Of a stretch of 64,000 nucleotides of DNA, positions 9,061 to 16,134 are shown in pieces. The stretch is from Saprospiraceae bacterium (GTDB taxonomy: Bacteria; Bacteroidota; Bacteroidia; Chitinophagales; Saprospiraceae), in contig JAHBTU010000006.1 in NCBI GenBank assembly GCA_019638455.1, forward strand, positions 62,001 to 126,000. Reading direction: 5' to 3'. Made by a program: the position numbers and the translations under genes. Position 1 is the first letter of the stretch. The number at the start of each line of letters is the position of its first letter. The notes below the pieces were generated by a model. That model did no database searches. It was not told where the DNA came from and worked only from the letters and a program-made list of their open reading frames with translations.

Positions 9061-9519
9061 ATTGGTTCGATTGATTCGATTGGTTCGATTGATTCGATTG
9101 GGCCGATTGGTTCGATTGATTCGATTGGGCCGATTGGTTCGATTGATTCGATTGGGCCGATTGGTTCGATTGATTCGATTGGGACGATTGGTTCGATTGG
9201 TTCGATTGGTTCGATTGGGACGATTGGTTCGATTGGGACGATTGGTTCGATTGGGACGATTGGTTCGATTGGTTCGATTGGGACGATTGGTTCGATTGGG
9301 ACGATTGGTTCGATTGGGACGATTGGTTCGATTGGGACGATTGGTTCGATTGGGACGATTGGTTCGATTGGGACGATTGGTTCGATTGATTCGATTGGGC
9401 CGATTGGTTCGATTGGGACGATTGGTTCGATTGGGCCGATTGGTTCGATTGATTCGATTGGGCCGATTGGTTCGATTGATTCGATTGGGCCGATTGGTTC
9501 GATTGGGACGATTGGTTCG
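9061..9519. repeat. Minisatellite of 51 units of 9 bp
   Basis: The array consists of 51 uninterrupted nonamers of the form ATTGNNNCG in four types: ATTGGTTCG, ATTGATTCG, ATTGGGCCG and ATTGGGACG. The first type occupies almost every second place, so the higher-order unit is mostly 18 or 27 bp. Because the unit is a multiple of three, several frames stay open on both strands, for example (Pro-Ile-Glu/Val/Gly)n on the minus strand. I see no start context or neighbouring domain that supports translation. It lies between two minus-strand genes, kup and the TPR gene. Confidence 0.95.
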
Positions 9520-9539
9520 ATTGTCCGCCCCATGCCGCA

Positions 9540-11513
9540 TCAGGTGATTCTTTTCAGTTTAAAGTCTTTGACAGGGCGCAGCACAAGCGGCACTTTTTCA
9601 AGGTCAACCGAGTCGCTGTCGAGGCCAAACCAGTTTTGGGGAGAAGCGGTGAAGCTTTTTACGGCCAGATAGACCGTCATCACGATTTGTTCCAGCACGG
9701 GCAGGTCGTTTTCGTGCGACAGGAATTCTTGGATAATGACGAATTTGAAATCGCCCGTTGGCAGCCCGTCGCGGCTGATGTGGTAGCGCGATTCGATATT
9801 AACCTCCTCATTGAGCAAAAGTTCTTCCACCACCTTGCGCAAAAACAGGTTCATACGCTGCTCCACTCGAAAACCGAGGCGGAAGGTGACTTTATAGACA
9901 TCGTCAGCGGCGAGCACGTTGACTTTGTACTCCATGGTGTACGGCTCGTCGGTGACTTCGATGTGCACGAACCAATATATGTCGGCGCGTTTGGGTTGGG
10001 TTTGGAGAATGGAGTAGAGGATTTTTTCCTCCACCTTTTTGGGCGATTTGGCGCTGCTGAGAAAAACGAGGTTGGTGGCATATTTCGGCACGGATTCGTC
10101 GTTGCTCAGCGCGATGAGCTGGTCTATGTAGTAGTTGATTTTGATGTTGTGAATGAAACGGGTTCTGATTTTTTTGGCCTGCACCCACACATACATCAGC
10201 ACGAACAACACAGAGGCGATGACGATGGTGATGAAGCCTCCTTCCTTAAACTTCAGCAAGTTGGCTGAGAAAAATGCTCCCTCAAAGCACAAGTACCAAA
10301 TCAGGAAAATCCATACAAGCAACGGTGGTCTTCGGCGCGTCACGAAAAAGTTGGATAAGAGGATGGTGGACATCAGCATCGTAATCGTGACAGACAATCC
10401 ATACGCTGCCTCCATGTGTTTGCTTTCTTGGAAATACAAGGTCACGAAAACACAACCTCCCCAAAGCAAGGTGTTCACCGCTGGCACATAGAGCTGCCCT
10501 TTCAGATGGGTGGGGAAAATGACAGTCAGTTTTGGCAAAAGACCCAAGCGAATGGCTTCGCTGACGAGGGTGAAAGACCCTGATATCATGGCTTGGCTGG
10601 CAATAATGGCTGCCATGGTGGCGACAGCGATGCCAATGGGCAAAAACCAATCGGGCATGACACCGTAAAAAGGATTGAGCGTCTCGCCTTTGACCAACAT
10701 GGTCTGGCCCTCAAAATGGAGGCACCATGCGGCTTGACCAAGATAATTGAGCACCAAACACGTTTTCACAAAAATCCAACTCACCCGGATATTCTGCTTG
10801 CCGCAATGCCCCAGGTCCGCGTAGAGCGCCTCCGCCCCAGTGGTGCAAAGAAATACCGCGCCCATGAGCACCAAAGCATTGGGATGATGGAGCAGCAACT
10901 GCATGGCGTGCATGGGATTGAGCGCCTGCAAAATGGACCAATTCCCGGCCAACTGCATCAGCCCCAAAAGCCCCAGCATGGAGAACCATATCAACATAAT
11001 GGGGCCAAAAAATCGCCCGACCGTCGCCGTGCCGAATTGCTGAAAAATAAACAGCGCAGAGAGTATGCCTATGGTGATGGCAACTATCGGAATGTGAACG
11101 TCGTGCAGACTGTCCACTGCTTGAAGCCCTTCTATGGCCGACGAGATAGAGATAGGCGGCGTTATCATGCCTTCCGACAATACCGCGCTACCACCTATCA
11201 TGGCCGGAAACAACAACCAACGGCGGCGGCGGCGGACCAAAGTGTATAGGGAAAAAATGCCGCCCTCGCCCTTGTTGTCGGCTTGCAACACCAAGGTGAC
11301 GTATTTGAGCGAAGTTTGAATAGTAAGTGTCCAGAACACCAGCGATACCGCGCCGAGTATCGTTTCCCGATTCACAACATCGGTGCCCACGATGGCTCGC
11401 ATCACATAAAGCGGCGACGTGCCGATGTCACCGTAGATGATGCCGAGGGTGATGATTAAGCCAGCTGTGGTGAGCCGGTGGTGGTGGCCGTTGTGTTCGC
11501 CGTTGGAGGACAT
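9540..11513 (-). CDS. kup: KUP-family potassium uptake protein
   Basis: A proton-coupled potassium importer of the inner membrane. The 657-residue protein has about twelve hydrophobic segments, starting with the diagnostic GIIYGDIGTSPLYVM, then NKGEGGIFSLYTL and SAVLSEGMITPPISISSAIEG, and ends with a soluble C-terminal domain of about 200 residues, as in the family. The start is 36 bp downstream of the amylase stop codon, so the two genes are probably in one transcript. Confidence 0.96.
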   Translation of the reverse strand: MSSNGEHNGHHHRLTTAGLIITLGIIYGDIGTSPLYVMRAIVGTDVVNRETILGAVSLVFWTLTIQTSLKYVTLVLQADNKGEGGIFSLYTLVRRRRRWLLFPAMIGGSAVLSEGMITPPISISSAIEGLQAVDSLHDVHIPIVAITIGILSALFIFQQFGTATVGRFFGPIMLIWFSMLGLLGLMQLAGNWSILQALNPMHAMQLLLHHPNALVLMGAVFLCTTGAEALYADLGHCGKQNIRVSWIFVKTCLVLNYLGQAAWCLHFEGQTMLVKGETLNPFYGVMPDWFLPIGIAVATMAAIIASQAMISGSFTLVSEAIRLGLLPKLTVIFPTHLKGQLYVPAVNTLLWGGCVFVTLYFQESKHMEAAYGLSVTITMLMSTILLSNFFVTRRRPPLLVWIFLIWYLCFEGAFFSANLLKFKEGGFITIVIASVLFVLMYVWVQAKKIRTRFIHNIKINYYIDQLIALSNDESVPKYATNLVFLSSAKSPKKVEEKILYSILQTQPKRADIYWFVHIEVTDEPYTMEYKVNVLAADDVYKVTFRLGFRVEQRMNLFLRKVVEELLLNEEVNIESRYHISRDGLPTGDFKFVIIQEFLSHENDLPVLEQIVMTVYLAVKSFTASPQNWFGLDSDSVDLEKVPLVLRPVKDFKLKRIT

Positions 11514-11549
11514 TTTAAGGGTGGTTAGAGGGTATTGTCGGCATTTCCA

Positions 11550-12959
11550 CTACTTGTTTGTCAGCACGAGATACTCCCAGGGTTTTAGTGTCAGAGTCAT
11601 TTTGGGGGTCACTTGCACGGTGCTTGCGCCAAAAAGGTTCAGGTAGGCACCGCGCACATCGCTATTGGGGGCAAGGTTGACGGTGCGGGTACTCTTGCTC
11701 AAATTCAATACCACGATGACGCGGTCGCCATTTTTCTCGCGGGTGAACGCATAGACGTGTTCATCCGAATCGGTGGATATCTTCTGCAAGTTGCCGCCGT
11801 TTTTCCCCGACCACAATGCCCGGTTGGTGTGTCGGAGGGTGCATAGTTTTTGAAAAAAATCTGTTTTCGCGTATTTTTTCCAGCGAATGGGGTCTTTTTC
11901 AAAAAACTTCAACCGCCTTGAAAGACCGTCTTCCTGTCCGTTGTAGAGCATGGGGGTGCCTTGCCAAGTGAACATGAGCACGTTGAAGGCATCCAATGCA
12001 GGGCCGTACAATTCGGCATCGGTGCCGCTCCAAGAGTTTTCATCGTGGTTGGAGGTGAAATACAATTGATAGTAGTCCTTCGGGTAGAAGCCATCGAGGA
12101 AGTTGAGGAGCGTGTCGAGCGATTTTGCGTTTTGGTTTCCAGCGGCGATGTCGCGGGTCACGTCTTTCCATTTCCAGCCGTAGTTGGCATTGAAGCAGGA
12201 TTTGAAATGCGCTGGCTCGTCTTGCCATTCGGAGAGCATGAACAGGAGTTTCACGGAATCCAGCGCGGGGCGCGCCTCCATCCAAAAGTCGTTCGGCACG
12301 AGGCCAGCCATGTCCACGCGATAGCCGTCAATGTCGCAAGCCCTCACCCAGTATTGCATGGCCGCTATCATGGCCTTGCGCAGGTCTGGGTTGGAGTAAT
12401 CGAGGTCAGCGCAGTCGTCCCAGCCAGTAGGCTGGCCGTGCTCGTTGATGGGCGTGGTGAAGGCTCCGTTGATTTTTGTGTAAAACTCGGGGTGTTCTTT
12501 CATCCACACGGCATCCCAGGCGGTGTGGTTGGGCACCCAGTCGAGAATGACTTTCAGGCCGAGCGCGTGCGCTTCGCTGACGAGGCTTTTCAGGTCGTCG
12601 AGCGTGCCGAAATCGGGGTTGATGGCGTAGTAGTCTTGCACCGAGTAGGGGCTGCCGAGGTCGCTCGGTTTCATCTTGCGTTTTTCCTTCCCGATGGGAT
12701 GGATGGGCATGAGCCACAGCACGTCGGTACCGAGTTCCTTGAGTCGGGGAAGTTGTTTTTTCACCCCAGCGAAATCGCCCGACGGCGAGAACTGGCGGAT
12801 GTTGCACTCGTAAAGCACGGCATTGCGCGCCCATTCGGGTTCGGCAGGGCGAGCAGGCTTGGGCGACGGTGGTGGCGCGGTTTGCACGGCGGGAGCGGGT
12901 TTGTTTTCGCAGGAAAAAAATAATGCCGCGAAAGCGAGGGTGAAAAACAAGTTTCTCAT
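11550..12959 (-). CDS. GH13 alpha-amylase family lipoprotein
   Basis: A glycoside hydrolase acting on alpha-glucans or malto-oligosaccharides. The N-terminus MRNLFFTLAFAALFFSC is a lipoprotein signal with Cys17 as the anchor, followed by a Pro-rich linker. GH13 signatures are VILDWVPNHTA (region I), DGYRVDMA with the nucleophile Asp (region II), LSEWQ with the acid/base Glu (region III) and FTSNHDENS (region IV). A C-terminal beta domain (NGDRVIVVLNLSKSTRTVNL) follows. It is 470 residues long and sits between a small lipocalin-like gene (29 bp upstream) and kup (36 bp downstream). The substrate cannot be fixed from sequence. Confidence 0.93.
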   Translation of the reverse strand: MRNLFFTLAFAALFFSCENKPAPAVQTAPPPSPKPARPAEPEWARNAVLYECNIRQFSPSGDFAGVKKQLPRLKELGTDVLWLMPIHPIGKEKRKMKPSDLGSPYSVQDYYAINPDFGTLDDLKSLVSEAHALGLKVILDWVPNHTAWDAVWMKEHPEFYTKINGAFTTPINEHGQPTGWDDCADLDYSNPDLRKAMIAAMQYWVRACDIDGYRVDMAGLVPNDFWMEARPALDSVKLLFMLSEWQDEPAHFKSCFNANYGWKWKDVTRDIAAGNQNAKSLDTLLNFLDGFYPKDYYQLYFTSNHDENSWSGTDAELYGPALDAFNVLMFTWQGTPMLYNGQEDGLSRRLKFFEKDPIRWKKYAKTDFFQKLCTLRHTNRALWSGKNGGNLQKISTDSDEHVYAFTREKNGDRVIVVLNLSKSTRTVNLAPNSDVRGAYLNLFGASTVQVTPKMTLTLKPWEYLVLTNK

Positions 12960-12988
12960 GGCAGTTTATTTTGAATGTCAGACGAGAA

Positions 12989-13591
12989 TCAATGCTCTGG
13001 CGGCGCGGTCTTTGAGCCGGCTACCCGCACCTGTATGCCGGTCACGTTCAGGTCGGTATTGCCTCTCCAAATCATCAAAAAGCCTTTGTCGGTCACGGCC
13101 CATGTGTTGTTGATGTAAGGGTCTTTGCAGGCGAGATAAATTTCGTTTTTGGCTTCGTCCCAATTCCAGCGCCCAGTGTCCACCACTTTGTTTTTTATCA
13201 AAACGTCGAATGTCTGGTCTTCGCGGAAACGCAGCCACTTGGACTGGTAATGTTGGTGCACGAGCGTGTCGGTGGGCTGAAAGGCCATGTTCAAGTGCCA
13301 CCAACCCGTGCTGAGATATGCCTTGCGGCTGGCGCTGGCGGGTGGTAGCGCATCAATGGGCACCGCGACCGTGCGCGGCGGCTCCTGTATCTGCATGGAA
13401 TAGTTTGGGTCGGGGTTGTCACCTTCCACTATATGCGAGGCATTCCAATCGCGGCCATCGGTAGGGGTGTAAACGGATGGGGGAGACGACGTAGGGGCAG
13501 CGGGTGGTTCGGCTTCGGGCTTTTTGAATGTTTTGCAGGTCAGGTATCCCAATGCGATAGCCAGCAGACCAAGCAGGATGTTGAGTTTCAT
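12989..13591 (-). CDS. Membrane-anchored lipocalin-like protein of unknown function
   Basis: The 200-residue protein starts with a hydrophobic segment (LLGLLAIALGYLTC) that can serve as signal anchor or a weak lipobox, then has a Pro-rich linker. Its C-terminal ~110 residues (from STGWWHLNMAF to VTGIQVRV) contain beta-strand-like stretches with conserved Trp residues, reminiscent of the lipocalin-like fold found in Bacteroidota; that assignment is inference. It lies 29 bp upstream of the amylase gene and is likely co-transcribed with it. Confidence 0.7.
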   Translation of the reverse strand: MKLNILLGLLAIALGYLTCKTFKKPEAEPPAAPTSSPPSVYTPTDGRDWNASHIVEGDNPDPNYSMQIQEPPRTVAVPIDALPPASASRKAYLSTGWWHLNMAFQPTDTLVHQHYQSKWLRFREDQTFDVLIKNKVVDTGRWNWDEAKNEIYLACKDPYINNTWAVTDKGFLMIWRGNTDLNVTGIQVRVAGSKTAPPEH

Positions 13592-13818
13592 GTTTTTGTG
13601 TGCGAATGAAGGTTGTGAGATGGAGGTGTTGTGGCGAAAAATATGCCTCGATTAAACTGGGGTCTGAAACAGCCTATTGGCAAGGCAGGGTTGTCCTTGG
13701 TTGATTTGCGTGATTTTCGAGAATTGCAGGTGTCTCGCTCAAAACCACCTTCTCAGGTGATGTTTTAAGTGCTTGCCCGGCCAATTGAAGCGGACGGGGC
13801 TGATTTGCGTTGGCTATA

Positions 13819-14502
13819 TCAGGCGACAGTTGTGCCTGAAAGTTGGGCCAACAGATTGTTGAAAGTCAAGTTTTCAAAACCGGGTATCACCAAATGTGCT
13901 TTGGGAAGATACTCCGGCTGACCAATGCCCACGACGGTGAAACCACCCGCCACGCCTGCCCAAACTCCCAACGGCGCATCTTCAAACACCACACATTCCG
14001 CAGGACGTAAGCCAAGCCCTTGCGCAGCCAGCAGAAACGACTCCGGGTCGGGCTTCACCTTGCGGGTGCTGTAGCCATCAATAATCACATCAAAATAAGG
14101 CTCAAGATGGGTGGAGCGCAACACCGACCGCGCGCTGCGCGAGGCCGACGATAGCGCCATTTGAAGCCCTGCCTCTCGCACTTGCCGCAGAAACAACAGC
14201 GCGCCCGGCAGCACATCCGATGGCTTCAGGTTGGAGATGAGCTCGACATACCAGTTGTTCTTCACGTCCGACCAATGCAGCTTCTCTGCCTCGGTCATAT
14301 ACACATTGCCCCATTCGAGGATTTTTTCGAGGCTCGCCAAGCGGCTCAGCCCCCGCAGCTCCTCGTGTTGCTCTATCGAAAAATCAAACCCCAACTGATT
14401 GGCCAGCCTTTTCCACGCCGTGTAATGGTGTTTTGCCGTGTCAACGATGACACCGTCCAAGTTGAAAATACAGCCCTTTATTTGCTCCGAGAAACCTGCC
14501 AT
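13819..14502 (-). CDS. Beta-phosphoglucomutase-like HAD protein with Asn at the nucleophile position
   Basis: The 227-residue protein is a close match to beta-phosphoglucomutase, which interconverts beta-glucose 1-phosphate and glucose 6-phosphate through a phospho-Asp. The DTAKHHYTAWKRLA cap start, SSAS (motif II), KVKPDPESF (motif III Lys) and VFEDAPLGVWAG (motif IV) are all present. Motif I, however, reads FNLDGVIVDT, not FDLDGVIxDT: the first Asp, which forms the phospho-enzyme, is Asn (AAC codon at about 14461-14463 on the plus strand). The general acid Asp two residues later is kept. The protein may be catalytically dead, or have a changed activity. It lies 228 bp from the amylase group. 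Confidence 0.85.
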   Translation of the reverse strand: MAGFSEQIKGCIFNLDGVIVDTAKHHYTAWKRLANQLGFDFSIEQHEELRGLSRLASLEKILEWGNVYMTEAEKLHWSDVKNNWYVELISNLKPSDVLPGALLFLRQVREAGLQMALSSASRSARSVLRSTHLEPYFDVIIDGYSTRKVKPDPESFLLAAQGLGLRPAECVVFEDAPLGVWAGVAGGFTVVGIGQPEYLPKAHLVIPGFENLTFNNLLAQLSGTTVA

Positions 14503-14654
14503 GAGCGAACTCCGATTAGGGCGGCGAAGTTATTGTAAATCCAACGGAAAGGAAGGAAAAACGATGTCTTGTTCCGCATTTAGCCAGCCGGGCTGTTGGC
14601 AGCATGGCGGCTTATCGCGCATTTTTTCATTCAAAAAACCACAACGAACTTGTG

Positions 14655-14662
14655 TACGTTTG
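14655..14662 (+). promoter_or_regulatory. Candidate -7 element TACGTTTG
   Basis: The octamer fits TAnnTTTG and lies 22 bp before the ATG at 14685. It supports 14685 rather than 14604 as the start of the pentapeptide-repeat gene. The -33 element is not clear. Confidence 0.35.
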
Positions 14663-14684
14663 CTGCGCAAACTGCCACATGCAC

Positions 14685-16055
14685 ATGGCTTCCGAAAAGA
14701 AAAAAAAAGACGAATCTTACACGAAAAGAATTGACGCGCTGGCCCGCATCATCATCGCTTTGCTGGTGGGCATGATTATCGGGGTGGTGGTGTCGCAAGT
14801 AGGCATGGAAGCGCTTCAAAACGAGATTCACCATGTCGTGCTCTTCTTTCTGTGGCTTATCATCATCACGGGGCTGTTCGCGCTTTGGGTTGTTCAAAAC
14901 AAAGAGAGGCTGTTGAAAAAACTGTTTGGCGTGTCCGACACGGATTTGAGCGAGCTCAACAAAACGGGTCAATCGTTGCTTTTCAGCGTGGTGGAAAAAG
15001 AGTACGACCAAGCGCGACGCGACCTGAGCCTGTTGTTTCGCAAGATAACGGCTTGGTACTCCTGGATGAATTTCCGCCGATGGGTCGTGGTCGCGTTTCA
15101 GACGCTCATGGTGGGCTTGGCGGGTGTGCTGGGCACCTTGTTGCTCTACAATCAGAACAAACTGCTGAACCAACAAAACCAGTTGCTCAACCAACAAAAC
15201 TTCCGCCTCGACCAGCAAACTTACCTCCAAGAAGCCGAACGTCGCAGTTCGTTCATCTTCCTGATGGGCAATATCTTGGATGCCGTTGACAGCGAGCTCA
15301 AAGATGACGTGGGCGTGCAGGGCGTGCGCGACATCTCGCCTCAACTGATTGGGCGCATCATTGCATTGAGCCACTCGCTTCGCCCCTACCGATACCTCGG
15401 CACCGACTCGCTGGTGGGGCGCGAACTCAGCCCCGAACGCGGCTATCTCTTGCTTTCCATCGTGAGCAGCGAGATTGACAAAAGAAGCCTGCGCCGGGTG
15501 TACCAATCTGCCGATTTTTCGTTTGCCGACCTCAAAAAAGCGGTCTTGTCCGGCGAATATCTTGCAGGCATCAATCTAACAGGGGCCGACTTGGAGGGCG
15601 CTCGCCTCGACGATACCGACCTGAGCAACGCCAACCTGAGCGACGCGGAAATGAACGATGCCATTCTTGTCCACGCCAATTTGCGCGACGCGCGCCTCCG
15701 CAATACGACCCTGCGAAAAGCTTACTTGGAATCGGCCAACCTCTCCAGTACCAATCTATCCGGCGCCGACCTCCGGCGCGCCAATCTTTCCTCCGCCAAT
15801 CTCAGCAAGGCCCGGCTGAGCGGCACCAACCTCAGCGGCGCCAATCTGAGCCATACGATATTCGCAAAAGCCGCCTTCGACCAAGCACTTTTCGACAGCA
15901 CGATTGTGGCCGAATACACTTGGCTCGACTCGCTCAGTCGCATGGGAGCCGACACCCTGCGCGGCACAAGGCACTTGGTTTCCAACTACTACATGGACTC
16001 GGTGGAGACGAATCTGGGATGGTTCTACTTATTGCGGAGAAAAGAAGGGCAGTGA
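14685..16055 (+). CDS. Membrane pentapeptide-repeat protein
   Basis: From the ATG at 14685 the protein has 456 residues. A Lys-rich N-terminus is followed by two hydrophobic segments (IIIALLVGMIIGVVVSQV and VVLFFLWLIIITGLFALWVV), a cytoplasmic region, a third segment (FQTLMVGLAGVLGTLLLYN) and a Gln/Asn-rich coiled coil in which LLNQQN recurs. The last third is a pentapeptide-repeat helix (GANL, GADLRRANL, SSANLSKARL and similar). The last hydrophobic segment and coiled coil would link the membrane to the solenoid. The function is unknown; pentapeptide solenoids can mimic DNA, but nothing here shows that role. Confidence 0.8.
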   Translation: MASEKKKKDESYTKRIDALARIIIALLVGMIIGVVVSQVGMEALQNEIHHVVLFFLWLIIITGLFALWVVQNKERLLKKLFGVSDTDLSELNKTGQSLLFSVVEKEYDQARRDLSLLFRKITAWYSWMNFRRWVVVAFQTLMVGLAGVLGTLLLYNQNKLLNQQNQLLNQQNFRLDQQTYLQEAERRSSFIFLMGNILDAVDSELKDDVGVQGVRDISPQLIGRIIALSHSLRPYRYLGTDSLVGRELSPERGYLLLSIVSSEIDKRSLRRVYQSADFSFADLKKAVLSGEYLAGINLTGADLEGARLDDTDLSNANLSDAEMNDAILVHANLRDARLRNTTLRKAYLESANLSSTNLSGADLRRANLSSANLSKARLSGTNLSGANLSHTIFAKAAFDQALFDSTIVAEYTWLDSLSRMGADTLRGTRHLVSNYYMDSVETNLGWFYLLRRKEGQ

Positions 16056-16079
16056 GGGGAGGGCTGTCTGCATTGGTGC

Positions 16080-16132
16080 CGCCAACTTTCAGTTGGCGGG
16101 GTGCGAGCGGTTCGCCAACTGAAAGTTGGCGT
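16080..16132. terminator. Inverted repeat between convergent genes
   Basis: CGCCAACTTTCAGTTGGCG and CGCCAACTGAAAGTTGGCG occur next to each other. Each is itself nearly palindromic and the two also pair with each other. The element separates the plus-strand pentapeptide gene from the minus-strand polA and probably serves as a bidirectional end, although no T tract is present. Confidence 0.5.
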
Positions 16133-16134
16133 TA

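Noticed and set aside
9061..9519. CRISPR array
   Set aside because: The units are contiguous 9-mers without spacers, and no cas genes are present.
8988..9547. Three long open frames across the 9-bp repeat array
   Set aside because: They exist only because a 9-bp unit without stop codons keeps every frame open. No start context, domain or conserved neighbour supports any of them.
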